A stretch of DNA of 64,000 bases from Streptomyces sp. col6 (lineage in GTDB: Bacteria > Actinomycetota > Actinomycetes > Streptomycetales > Streptomycetaceae). Of this stretch, positions 40,591 through 49,018 are shown in pieces. The stretch covers positions 62,001 through 126,000 of the forward strand of contig NZ_RDBL01000014.1 of the NCBI RefSeq assembly GCF_008042035.1. The letters run 5' to 3'. Every line of letters starts with the position of its first letter. The first letter of the stretch is position 1. The notes below the pieces were generated by a model. That model did not search any database, was not told where the DNA came from, and worked only from the letters and a program-made list of their open reading frames with translations. The position numbers were made by a program, and so were the translations under genes.

Positions 40591-42051
40591 CTACGAGTCC
40601 CGCTTGGCGCGGACGCCCTCGGCGATACGGGCACCCACCGCCGGATCGATGTTGGTCCAGTACGTGAACGCGCGCTCCAGGACCGGTTCGCTCACCCCGT
40701 CGAGGAGGTGGCCGACGACGTTGTCGACGAGGCGGTCGCGCGCCGCGTCGTCCAGGATCTCGCGCACCAGGGTGCCGGGCTGTCCCCAGTCGTCGTCCTC
40801 CGGATGCGAGACATAGGCGGACCGGGTGATCTCGCCGTCGACACCCCAGCTGGGCGGGGTGCCGTACCGCTCCGTGTCGGCGGCGGGCCCGCCCTTGGAG
40901 TTCGGCGCGTAGACCGGGTCCGACGTCTTCCGGTAGGCCATCGCGCCGTCCTTGGAGTACGTGTGGACGTCGACGACCGGCGCGTTCACCGGCAGTTGCT
41001 GGTAGTTGGTGCCGATGCGGGCGCGGTGGGCGTCCGCGTACGAGAAGAGCCGGCCCAGCAGCATCCGGTCCGGGCTCGGGCCGATGCCGGGCACGAAGTT
41101 GTTCGGCTGGAAGGCGGCCTGCTCGATCTGGGCGTGGTTGTCGGTCGGGTTGCGGTCCAGCGTCATGCGGCCCACCGGGATGAGCGGGTAGTCGCCGTGC
41201 GGCCAGACCTTGGTGAGGTCGAACGGGTTGAAGCGGTACGTCGCCGCGTCCTCGAACGGCATGACCTGCACATGCAGCGTCCACGAGGGGAAGTCCCCGT
41301 CCCGGATGTGCTCGAACAGGTCCCGCATATGGAAGTCCGAGTCGGCGCCGGCCATTCGGTCGGCCTCCTCCTGGGGGAAGAACTCGATGCCCTGGTCGGT
41401 CTTGAAGTGATACTTCACCCAGAACCGCTCGCCGGACGCGTTGATCCACATGTACGTGTGGGAGGTGTACCCGTTCATATGACGCCAGGTACGCGGGATA
41501 CCCCGGTCGCCCATCAGCCATGTCACCTGGTGCGCGGACTCGGGGGAGAGGGTCCAGAAGTCCCACTGCATGTCGTGGTCGCGCAGATTGTTGTCTGCGC
41601 GGCGCTTCTGGGACCGGATGAAGTGCTGGAACTTCATCGGGTCCTTCACGAAGAAGACCGGCGTGTTGTTGCCGACCATGTCGTAGTTGCCCTCGGACGT
41701 GTAGAACTTCACCGCGAAGCCCCGGGGGTCCCGCCAGGTGTCCGGGCTGCCCCGTTCCCCGGCCACGGTGGAGAACCGGGCGACCAGGTCGGTGCGGACC
41801 CCCGGCTGGAACAGCGCCGCCTTGGTGTAGCGGCTGACGTCATGGGTGACCTCGAAGTGCCCGAACGCGCCACTGCCCTTGGCGTGCGGCTGGCGCTCCG
41901 GGATCCGCTCGCGGTTGAACTGCGCCATCTGCTCGATCAGGTAGGCGTCCTGAAGCAGGACGGGTCCGCCCGGGCCCGCGGTGAGCGAGTGTTCGTCGCT
42001 CTCCACCGGGGCCCCGGAATCGGTGGTCGTCGCCGGTCGGCTCTCGGTCAT
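40591..42051 (-). CDS. katA: monofunctional heme catalase
   Basis: 486 residues from ATG 42051; the frame runs on to 42132 but AAAGGCAGG and the usual catalase start support 42051. Active-site residues are in place: His56 in QPHAKGSGAFGHF, the catalytic Asn in GNYDMVGNNTPVFF (128/129), and the proximal heme tyrosine in RLFSYADAHRARIG near 337. Length and motifs fit small-subunit (clade 3) catalases such as Streptomyces KatA, which destroy hydrogen peroxide in the cytoplasm. No CatR/Fur-type regulator gene is adjacent. Confidence 0.95.
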   Translation of the reverse strand: MTESRPATTTDSGAPVESDEHSLTAGPGGPVLLQDAYLIEQMAQFNRERIPERQPHAKGSGAFGHFEVTHDVSRYTKAALFQPGVRTDLVARFSTVAGERGSPDTWRDPRGFAVKFYTSEGNYDMVGNNTPVFFVKDPMKFQHFIRSQKRRADNNLRDHDMQWDFWTLSPESAHQVTWLMGDRGIPRTWRHMNGYTSHTYMWINASGERFWVKYHFKTDQGIEFFPQEEADRMAGADSDFHMRDLFEHIRDGDFPSWTLHVQVMPFEDAATYRFNPFDLTKVWPHGDYPLIPVGRMTLDRNPTDNHAQIEQAAFQPNNFVPGIGPSPDRMLLGRLFSYADAHRARIGTNYQQLPVNAPVVDVHTYSKDGAMAYRKTSDPVYAPNSKGGPAADTERYGTPPSWGVDGEITRSAYVSHPEDDDWGQPGTLVREILDDAARDRLVDNVVGHLLDGVSEPVLERAFTYWTNIDPAVGARIAEGVRAKRDS

Positions 42052-42249
42052 CGCGGCCTGCCTTTCGTACTCGCGTCGTCGCGCCTGCCTACCCTCAGCC
42101 TTCTCGACAGCAGCCGCCACTTGAAACATCACGCTCGGTCACCTCCGCCCTTGTGGAGCGCTTCCACAGGGGCGGAGAGTGACGGGGCGCCCGGGGCAAC
42201 CAGGTGAACGACTCCGTGTCCCGCAGACCCTTCACCGGGCAGGGCTGCC

Positions 42250-42475
42250 GAGTCCGCCGGACAGCGTCGGCGCCGGCCGCGGAGCCGACGAGGGCCGCAC
42301 ACAGCCCCCGGACTCGCCGCGCCGCCGGCGTCCCCGCTCGGCACGCACGCCGTGGTGGCCTGGGTGGTCGCGGCGGCCGGCCACAGGGCGTACAGCTTCG
42401 TGTGCAGTGTGTTTCCGGCCCCGGGGGTTCCGCCCCGCCCGCTCCGGGCCGTCACGGAGCGCGGACAGGCGCGGA
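42250..42475 (-). pseudogene. decayed copy of the 36.7-kb lipoprotein gene 5' end
   Basis: Alignable with 37200-37510 (lipoprotein signal, start region and upstream DNA), with small deletions. Minus-strand reading gives KLYALWPAAATTQATTACVPSGDAGGAASP against MRLYALGLAVAAALATTACEPGGSDENAGGAASP of the intact gene. The start ATG is lost (ACG) and about 60 bp of leader are deleted. Upstream similarity continues (CAGTGTGTTTCCGGCCCCG against CAGTGTGTGCCCGGACCCCG; both then reach a CACGGAGCG-like or TACGGAGCG run). No downstream body of the gene remains before the catalase gene. Confidence 0.7.
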
Positions 42476-42482
42476 ACGAAAG

Positions 42483-42509
42483 GCCCCGCCCCCCTGGGGG
42501 AGGCGGGGC
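42483..42509 (-). terminator. terminator of the GH62 gene
   Basis: GCCCCGCC at 42483 pairs with GGCGGGGC ending at 42509, with an additional CCCC/GGGG inner stem; it lies 50 nt past the arabinofuranosidase stop. Confidence 0.7.
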
Positions 42510-42558
42510 TGAGGTGCGGCCGGCGGCGTACGGGATGCCGGCGGCACCTGTCGCGTCG

Positions 42559-44031
42559 TCAGCGCCGCAGTGTCAGCAGGCCCGGACGGTAGGGCAGCAG
42601 ACCGTAGTCACCTCCGGAGCTGGGGCTGCGGCCCTGGTAGAGCAACTGCAGGTTGCAGGGGTCGACGGTCATGGTCTGGTCGGGGCCGGTGCGGATGAGT
42701 TCGCCGTGGCTGATGTCGTTGGTCCAGGTGGCGCCGCTGTTGGCCTTGCCGGCGAAGGGGTTGCTCTCGGCCGCGGCCTGCGGCGTCCACGACCCGTTCA
42801 GGCTGGTGGAGGTGAAGGAGCGGAAGTAGCGGCCCTGGGAACCGATCGCCTCGACGATCATGAGGTAACGATTCTGGCCCTGCAGCTTGTAGATCTGCGG
42901 GGCTTCGAACAGGTTGTTCGTCGTGTCGCTCATGACCACGGTCGAAGACGACCCGAAGCTGCCCGGGAAGTTTCCGATCGGCATGCTCGCCCGGTAGATC
43001 TTGCCGTTGTCACCGGCGAAGAACAGGTACATGTTCGTCCCGTCACCGATGAGCGTCTGGTCGATGGGGCCCGTTCCGGAGCCGCTGATGCTTCCGGAGA
43101 AGAGCGTCTGCGGGGCCGACCAGCCGTTGGCGTTGGCCGGGTCGTTCGACGTGCGGTACGAGAAGGCGGTCGCGCCCCACTGGTAGGTGAGCACCCAGAT
43201 GTTCTTCGGCGCGAAGTAGAACAGCGTGGGCGCAACGGTCGCGGAGGACATTGCGTTCTGCCCGGCCGACGCCATGGCCGGCCAGTCGGTGAACAGGCTG
43301 AAGTTCATGGACCCCCAGCTCGACCCCAGGTCGTGCGTCGTGGCGTAGACGAGCTGCTTCCCGTTGTACGGGACGACGGTGAAGTCCTTCAGCGAGGCCC
43401 AGCCCGACCTGGGCTGCGCCAGCGCGCCCGTGGAGCTCCAGCTGTACGTGGACGGGAGTTCGCACGTACCGGTGCCGGGGTTCTCGTCGCCGACCTTCAC
43501 CAGTTTCCACTGCTGGTTGGTGCCGCCCCAGTCGTCGTACTGGACGATGTTCGCGTTGTCGGCGGTGGAGCCGCCCTGTACTTCGAGGGCCTTGCCGCTG
43601 TGGCGCGAGATGAGCCGCACGTAGCCGTCACTGCTGTCGGCCAGCCGCCACTGCTGGTTGGTGGCGTTCAGATCGGTCCACTGGACGATCGACCCGCCGT
43701 TCGCGGTCGACCAGTTGTAGACGTCCAGCACCTTTGCCGAGTGGCGGGACTTGACGCGGTAGTAGCCGTCGCCGGAATCGACGAACTGCCACTGCTGCTG
43801 GGCCTGATCGTTCCGGGTCCACTGGGTGAGGCGGGCGCCGTCGGAAGTCGCCAGGTTGTAGAGGTCCAGGGCCTTGCCGCTCCCGCGGTTGACCAGGACG
43901 TACGAGGCGTTGGAATCGACGGTCGCCGCGGCGGCGGGCTGGGCGCCGAGGACGGTGGCGATGAGCAACAGGGGTGCGAGGGCGGCGAGCAGACGCCCTG
44001 GGCGAAGGCGGAACGGTGGTCGAAGCCGCAT
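42559..44031 (-). CDS. abfB: secreted GH62 alpha-L-arabinofuranosidase with N-terminal CBM13
   Basis: 490 residues from ATG 44031 (GGAGG 8 nt upstream). The Sec signal ends at AAA-ATVDSN (about residue 36). A ricin-type CBM13 follows at 38-175, with QW repeats such as QQQWQFVDSGDGYYRVKSRHSAKVLDVYNWS and NQQWRLADSSDGYVRLISRHSGKALEV. The GH62 five-bladed propeller fills the rest: SSTGALAQPRSGWASLKDFTVVPYNGKQLVYAT, WVLTYQWG, FEAPQIYKLQGQNRYLMIVEA, TWTNDISHGELIR. The order CBM13-GH62 is that of S. lividans AbfB. It removes arabinose side chains from arabinoxylan and is divergent from the xylanase gene, with matching operators. Confidence 0.93.
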   Translation of the reverse strand: MRLRPPFRLRPGRLLAALAPLLLIATVLGAQPAAAATVDSNASYVLVNRGSGKALDLYNLATSDGARLTQWTRNDQAQQQWQFVDSGDGYYRVKSRHSAKVLDVYNWSTANGGSIVQWTDLNATNQQWRLADSSDGYVRLISRHSGKALEVQGGSTADNANIVQYDDWGGTNQQWKLVKVGDENPGTGTCELPSTYSWSSTGALAQPRSGWASLKDFTVVPYNGKQLVYATTHDLGSSWGSMNFSLFTDWPAMASAGQNAMSSATVAPTLFYFAPKNIWVLTYQWGATAFSYRTSNDPANANGWSAPQTLFSGSISGSGTGPIDQTLIGDGTNMYLFFAGDNGKIYRASMPIGNFPGSFGSSSTVVMSDTTNNLFEAPQIYKLQGQNRYLMIVEAIGSQGRYFRSFTSTSLNGSWTPQAAAESNPFAGKANSGATWTNDISHGELIRTGPDQTMTVDPCNLQLLYQGRSPSSGGDYGLLPYRPGLLTLRR

Positions 44032-44074
44032 CGGGGAGACCTCCAGAGTGCGGGGTGCGGGGGCAGAGGCACCG

Positions 44075-44200
44075 TCGAAATGTTTCGAGTGAAAGCCGGT
44101 GCGTGGGGCCACAAGTTAGAAATGTTAACGCTCACAGTCAAGGTTCTCGACAGATTGTTTCCGGGAGAAGCGTGTACCGGCGACATCGAAATATTTCGAT
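44075..44200. promoter_or_regulatory. two palindromic operators in the abfB-xlnA divergent region
   Basis: TCGAAATGTTTCGA at 44075-44088 and the perfect 16-bp palindrome ATCGAAATATTTCGAT at 44185-44200 share CGAAANNTTTCG. One lies 44 bp before abfB, the other 135 bp before xlnA. The shared element implies joint control of both xylan-degrading genes, presumably by a LacI-type xylan/xylobiose repressor encoded elsewhere. The rest of the 303-bp gap contains an AT-rich stretch with promoter-like TTAACG-type runs. Confidence 0.8.
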
Positions 44201-44334
44201 CGAAGAACGGAAACATTCTCGGTGGGAAGTGTTGACGAGTCACGGTCAAAGCCTCAATCATCCGTGTCTGTGCGGGCCACGGGGTCCGCCGAGCTTCTGC
44301 CCTTCCGAGATTCCCCTACCGAGGAGGCACAGCC

Positions 44335-45780
44335 ATGGGCTCCTACGCCCTTCCGAGATCCGCTCTCAGCCGACCGCTCCGCGCCTTGCTGCCGGCGCTG
44401 CTCGTCGGCGTCCTGGGCGCTTCCGCCGCGCTGGTCGCACCGCCGAGCGCACACGCCGCGGAGAGCACGCTCGGGGCCGCGGCGGCACAGAGCGGCCGCT
44501 ACTTCGGTACCGCCATCGCCTCGGGGAAGCTCGGGGACTCGGCGTACACGTCGATCGCGAGCCGCGAGTTCAACATGGTGACGGCCGAGAACGAGATGAA
44601 GATCGACGCGACCGAGCCGCAGCGGGGCCAGTTCAACTTCAGCAGCGCCGACCGCGTATACAACTGGGCGGTACAGAACGGCAAGCAGGTGCGCGGCCAC
44701 ACCCTGGCCTGGTACTCGCAGCAGCCCGGCTGGATGCAGAGCCTGAGCGGCAGTTCGCTGCGTCAGGCGATGATCGACCACATCAACGGCGTGATGGCCC
44801 ATTACAAGGGCAAGATCGCTCAGTGGGACGTGGTGAACGAGGCGTTCGCGGACGGCAATTCGGGCGGCCGTCGCGACTCCAACCTGCAGCGCACCGGCAA
44901 CGACTGGATCGAGGTCGCCTTCCGCACCGCGCGCGCCGCCGATCCTTCCGCCAAGCTCTGCTACAACGACTACAACATCGAGAACTGGAACTGGGCCAAG
45001 ACCCAGGGCGTGTACAACATGGTCAAGGACTTCAAGTCGCGCGGCGTGCCTATCGACTGCGTCGGCTTCCAGTCCCACTTCAACAGCGGCAGCCCGTACG
45101 ACAGCAACTTCCGAACCACGCTGCAGAACTTCGCCGCCCTCGGCGTGGACGTGGCCATCACGGAGCTCGACATCCAGGGTGCCTCGGCCTCGACCTACGC
45201 CGCCGTGACCAACGACTGTCTGGCCGTCTCGCGCTGCCTCGGCATCACCGTCTGGGGCGTACGCGACAGCGACTCCTGGCGATCGGGTGACACTCCGCTG
45301 CTGTTCAACAACGACGGCAGCAAGAAGGCGGCGTACACCTCCGTCCTGAACGCCCTCAACGGCGGCTCGACCACGCCGCCCGACCCCGGCGGCAACGGCG
45401 GCGGGCAGCTCAAGGGCGTCGGCTCGGGCCGTTGCGTGGACGTGCCCAACTCCAGCACATCGGACGGCACCGCAGTCCAGCTGTACGACTGCCACAGCGC
45501 CACCAACCAGCAGTGGCAGCAGACCTCCGCCGGGGAGCTGCGGGTCTACGGCAACAAGTGCCTGGATGCCGCCGGCACCGGCAACGGTGCCAAGGTCCAG
45601 ATCTACAGCTGCTGGGGCGCCGACAACCAGAAGTGGCGGCTGAACTCCGACGGGTCCATCGTCGGCGTGCAGTCGGGCCTCTGCCTCGACGCGGTGGGAG
45701 CCGGCACCGCCAACGGCACCCAGCTCCAGCTCTACACCTGCTCCAACGGCAGCAACCAGCGCTGGACCCTGTCGTCCTGA
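44335..45780 (+). CDS. xlnA: secreted GH10 endo-1,4-beta-xylanase with CBM13
   Basis: 481 residues. The basic signal MGSYALPRSALSRPLRALLPALLVGVLG...SAHA is cleaved before AESTLG (residue 42). The GH10 barrel covers about 42-345: acid/base Glu169 in WDVVNEAF, nucleophile Glu277 in ITELDIQG. Subtracting the 41-residue signal gives 128 and 236, the known catalytic positions of S. lividans XlnA. A Gly/Pro linker (TTPPDPGGNGGG) leads to a CBM13 beta-trefoil with repeated QW motifs (NQQWQQT, NQKWRLN, NQRWTLS). The enzyme cuts xylan backbones and pairs with AbfB. Divergent, with shared operators; strong terminator downstream. Confidence 0.97.
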   Translation: MGSYALPRSALSRPLRALLPALLVGVLGASAALVAPPSAHAAESTLGAAAAQSGRYFGTAIASGKLGDSAYTSIASREFNMVTAENEMKIDATEPQRGQFNFSSADRVYNWAVQNGKQVRGHTLAWYSQQPGWMQSLSGSSLRQAMIDHINGVMAHYKGKIAQWDVVNEAFADGNSGGRRDSNLQRTGNDWIEVAFRTARAADPSAKLCYNDYNIENWNWAKTQGVYNMVKDFKSRGVPIDCVGFQSHFNSGSPYDSNFRTTLQNFAALGVDVAITELDIQGASASTYAAVTNDCLAVSRCLGITVWGVRDSDSWRSGDTPLLFNNDGSKKAAYTSVLNALNGGSTTPPDPGGNGGGQLKGVGSGRCVDVPNSSTSDGTAVQLYDCHSATNQQWQQTSAGELRVYGNKCLDAAGTGNGAKVQIYSCWGADNQKWRLNSDGSIVGVQSGLCLDAVGAGTANGTQLQLYTCSNGSNQRWTLSS

Positions 45781-45825
45781 CACGGTCCCGCACCGGCCTC
45801 CCCCTACGAGGAATCCGCTGAGAGC

Positions 45826-45860
45826 CCGGGGGCCACCGCCGTCACGGCGGTGGCCCCCGG
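45826..45860 (+). terminator. xlnA terminator
   Basis: CCGGGGGCCACCGCCGT and its complement form 16-17 bp arms (45826-45842, 45844-45860) with almost no loop, 46 nt after the stop. Confidence 0.88.
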
Positions 45861-45957
45861 TGGCGCGGACCTCCGTCCCCGCTTCCGGAGCGATCCCCGC
45901 CCGGCACCTTGAAGGGAACCGCTTCAGTGCAGACCTACGACAACCCGGTGATCATCG

Positions 45958-46457
45958 GTGTTCGTGAAAGCGTTCGGCGAGTCACCGGCGGACGATGTCC
46001 TCGCCGCAGAGGCAGAAGGGCTCGCCGTGCTGCGCGAGGTGGGCGGCATCACTACGCCCGAGGTCCTATGTGCGGACCGCGACGCGCTCGCCTGTCCGTG
46101 CTGCGGCCCCGACGTGACACCGAAGTCTGGGAGCAACTCGCGCAGGCGCTCGCCCGTCAGCACACCGCCACGCGGCACCCCGGCCCCGACGGGCGCCCCG
46201 CGCTGATCGATCCCGCGGTGTCGTACACGTGGGCGGAAGTCGATCTGGCCCATCTCTGGACGACAGCGCCTCCGCCCGAGGCACATGTGTTCTTCGAGGT
46301 GTACGCGGAACTGGCCGGGCTCGACCGCGATTGGCGTGCCCGGATGCCGATCCTGCAACTGCGGCAACACCTCGCGGTCATCGCGCAGTTCTCCCCGGAC
46401 TGGGGTACCGCGGACCTCGTACGAGCCGCGCTCGCGCCGTTCCGGCGGCTGTCCTGA
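45958..46457 (+). pseudogene. fructosamine kinase pseudogene
   Basis: Two frames are needed. The first (45958 to about 46095) gives VKAFGESPADDVLAAEAEGLAVLREVGGITTPEVL, matching the family N-lobe (VFVK, AAEAxGL, PEVL). A frameshift then leads to VWEQLAQALARQH and, almost directly, ALIDPAVSYTWAEVDLAHLW...VFFEVYAELAGLDRDWRARMPILQLRQHLAVIAQF, the family C-terminus. The catalytic HGDLWxGN section that should stand between them is absent, an internal loss of roughly 100 residues. The gene cannot make an active kinase. Confidence 0.75.
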
Positions 46458-46602
46458 GCCGGCCGGGGCGGAGCGGAGTGACGCCCGCGTCGCCTGAACG
46501 CCGGTCGCGAGGAGAAGGGGCGGTGCGCCGGCGGCTGGACGACTCGCCCCGTTGCGGGTGTCTCTCGTCGCCGGTGCGACTGCGCGAAGCCCGGCCGCCT
46601 GC

Positions 46603-47553
46603 TCAGCCGCGGGCGCGGAGAGTCGCGCCAGGGGTCACGCCGTACAGCCCGCGGTAGGCGGCTGCGAAGCGGCCGACATGTGCGAAGCCCCAACGGGCGG
46701 CGATCCGGGTCACGCTGGACGTGGCGGGGTCGGCGGTCCGCAGATCGTCGTGCGCGCGAGTCAGGCGCACGCGGCGCAGGTAGGCGAGGGGGCTCATGCC
46801 GGCGTGCCGGCTGAAGGCGTACTGCACGGCGCGCGGGGTGACGAAGGCGGCGGCCGCGATCTCGGACAGGCCGACGGCGCGGTGGGCGTTCTCCTCGATG
46901 AACGCTTTCGCCCGGCGCAAGGTGTCCGCATTGCCGTCCCTGCCGTCGATGCGGTGGTGCCCCTCCTGCTGCGCCGTGCTGGGGAAAGCAGTCAGGGCAA
47001 CAGCGGCCAGATGCTGTGTGGCGGTGGCCACGACGAGGGGATCCGGGGCAGGGGCCGTCAGGACCTGGTCACGCAGGAACGCGACGGTGCTGCCGAAGCG
47101 GCGGTTGGCGTCTGCGTCGAGCGCCCGGTGACCGGTGAAGCGGACCGGTCCGGCCGGAGTGCGGGCGCCGACAGTGGCGGCCTGGTCGAGCACCGACGGA
47201 TCGAACATGGTGATGGTGTAGCGCGCGGAGTGCAGAGCGCCGGTGTAGGGCCGGTCGGGAAGAGCGATGAGGAAACTCTCGCCCGGACCGTAGACGTCGT
47301 CGCGGCCGTCGGTGGTGTCCACCATGCTGCCGCTGTGCACGGTGATCAAGCAGACCCGGCCCAGTGGCTCGGCGTCGTAGGACATGGTGTAGCCGAAGGC
47401 CAGGCGGTCGACGGTCAGGCCCTCGGCAGCCGTCCGCACGATGCGCGTCCGGGTGTCGTGGGGGCGGCCGCCGATGCGCATCGGTGTGTACGCCCGCGAC
47501 AGGAACTCCTCCGTCGCGGTCAGGCTGCCGCTGTCGAAACGCTCCGTCTCCAC
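46603..47553 (-). CDS. AraC-family transcriptional regulator
   Basis: 316 residues from GTG 47553, preferred because GGGAG lies about 7 nt upstream; an in-frame ATG at 47595 adds 14 residues. The N-terminal half is an AraC-binding-like (cupin) sensor: YDAEPLGRVCLITVHSGSMVDTTDGRDDVYGPGESFLIALPDRPYTGAL. The C-terminal 110 residues hold both helix-turn-helices: AKAFIEENAHRAVGLSEIAAAAFVTPRAVQYAFSRHAGMSPLAYLRRVRLTRAHDDL and SVTRIAARWGFAHVGRFAAAYRGLYGVTPGATLR. The target is unknown; no metabolic operon is adjacent. Confidence 0.9.
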   Translation of the reverse strand: METERFDSGSLTATEEFLSRAYTPMRIGGRPHDTRTRIVRTAAEGLTVDRLAFGYTMSYDAEPLGRVCLITVHSGSMVDTTDGRDDVYGPGESFLIALPDRPYTGALHSARYTITMFDPSVLDQAATVGARTPAGPVRFTGHRALDADANRRFGSTVAFLRDQVLTAPAPDPLVVATATQHLAAVALTAFPSTAQQEGHHRIDGRDGNADTLRRAKAFIEENAHRAVGLSEIAAAAFVTPRAVQYAFSRHAGMSPLAYLRRVRLTRAHDDLRTADPATSSVTRIAARWGFAHVGRFAAAYRGLYGVTPGATLRARG

Positions 47554-47836
47554 CTTCGTCTCCCGCCCGGCCTTCGGTGCGACGGCCCGCCTCATCGTAC
47601 GGCGCCGTCCGGCCCGCTTCACGGCGTTGCGGAGTCGGTGCGGACCCGCGGATGCGCCGGTCCCGGAGGCCGCGGAGTTCACGAAGGACGAAAAGCGAAA
47701 CGCCGGAGCCTCTGCCGCGAAGGATGGGCCGGAAGTACGGAGACGTGCGTATGTGGGATGAGGGTGGGGGCATGGGACGGACCGGGTGGCCCACTCCAGG
47801 GGTCGCCGGGACGGCTTGCACCGGAGGGGGCCCGCA

Positions 47837-48187
47837 GTGCTCACACATCACACGACTCGGCACCCCGGCGAGTGCGCCGAGATTTCGGTGGACCAGGACG
47901 CGAGAGCAGACCGCTGGGTGCTGTACGCGCGGGGGACGTTCGACGCGGTCACCACCAGCCTCCTGACGCAGGTGCTGGACCGGGCCCGGCGAGCGCGGGT
48001 TTCTCACATCGTGGTCGACTGTTCCGCCGTCACGTTCGCGGACGTCGCCTTCTTGCGTGCGCTCCTCGGTCACTTCCGCGACCCACTGCTCGTGGTGGAC
48101 GAACCATCCCCGGTCGTGCGCCGTCTTCTGGAAGTCACCGACTCCACCGGTCTCCTTCTGAGCGGGAGCGGCCCGGGGGAGACCTGA
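47837..48187 (+). CDS. STAS-domain (anti-sigma factor antagonist-like) protein
   Basis: 116 residues from GTG 47837 with GGAGGGGG upstream. The STAS fold is visible: WVLYARGTFDAVTTSLLTQVLDRARRARVSHIVVDCSAVTFADVAFLRALLGHF...VVRRLLEVTDSTGLL. The usual phosphorylatable serine in the DCSxVxFxDSxGL motif is replaced by DVAFLR, so regulation by phosphorylation looks lost or altered. It is convergent with an RsbW-like ATPase gene 13 nt away, its probable partner class. Confidence 0.8.
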   Translation: MLTHHTTRHPGECAEISVDQDARADRWVLYARGTFDAVTTSLLTQVLDRARRARVSHIVVDCSAVTFADVAFLRALLGHFRDPLLVVDEPSPVVRRLLEVTDSTGLLLSGSGPGET

Positions 48188-48200
48188 GCGGTGCGGCGCC

Positions 48201-48617
48201 CTAGGTGAGAGGTACAGCGACGTCGATTCGTTTACCGGTGTCGGTCGAGACCACCGACAGGCGCTTCGCCAGTCGATTGACCATGGGCCAGCCAAAACCA
48301 CCCGCGGTGAAGTCTCCCGGCGCGCGCAAGCGGAGGACAGGAGGAGCGGTGCTCCTGTCGGCGACCGACATGACGAGTTCGTCGCCCTCGATCCATGCGG
48401 AGAAATTCGTGAGTCCGCCTCCGTGCCGGTAGGCATTGGTGACCAGCTCCGAAGTCACCAACAGGGCGTCCGCCCAGACGACGTCGTCCCGGCTCTCCCC
48501 GTCACCGGTGAAGAAGCGGGTGCGCAGGAGGGAGTCGACCTTGTCGCGCGCTTCGGCCGGGTTCGAAGGGATCTCGGAGCCGACGGCGGCGGGAGCCCCG
48601 ACAAGCTCTTCGGTCAC
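48201..48617 (-). CDS. RsbW-like ATP-binding protein (HATPase_c), anti-sigma type
   Basis: 138 residues, GTG 48617. GHKL ATPase motifs: the N-box LLVTSELVTNAYRHGGG, the G1 box VMSVADRSTAPP (D-x-S), and a shortened G2 region GGFGWPMVNRLAKRLSVV. The single-domain size matches the serine-kinase/anti-sigma factors plentiful in Streptomyces. With the STAS protein at 47837 it may form a partner-switching pair, although the genes are convergent rather than co-transcribed and no sigma factor gene is near. Confidence 0.85.
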   Translation of the reverse strand: MTEELVGAPAAVGSEIPSNPAEARDKVDSLLRTRFFTGDGESRDDVVWADALLVTSELVTNAYRHGGGLTNFSAWIEGDELVMSVADRSTAPPVLRLRAPGDFTAGGFGWPMVNRLAKRLSVVSTDTGKRIDVAVPLT

Positions 48618-49018
48618 GCTCTCACCACCGCCCGTCAGCCGTTACGTCGTCGTGCACCCGCCTGCCCACTGATCGAGGACTTATACCGACGTGCGGCTGT
48701 CGGCGGGACTTTCCGGACACGGCCCAGGCGCACCGCTACGAAACACAGGCAGTCCGCCTGCCGCGAGTCGAGCGCTCATGTCACGCAGCAGCCCCTGGCC
48801 CGACCCGCCGGCCGCGGTGAGCATTTCCTCGAAGATCCGCAGACGACGGAGGGGCCACGTCACCTCGGTCGTGGACTCCAGTAGGGTCCTACGAGCCGGC
48901 CGGCCGTCCGGATTTCTCTGCTGTGCGGGTTGCTCCTCTGCTGGAGGCGACCACGCACCCATTCCGAATCGATCGGTATGCTCGTGATGCTGCTGATCGG
49001 TCGAGTTGCGAGGGTCGC
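48618..49018. other. 401-bp region without a confident gene
   Basis: A minus-strand frame (48681-49043) contains a protein-like stretch, LRRLRIFEEMLTAAGGSGQGLLRDMSARLAAGG (about 48750-48860), that could be a remnant of a larger gene, but start, length and family are unclear. Promoters for the RsbW-like gene and the 49019 gene must lie here. Nothing else recognised. Confidence 0.4.
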
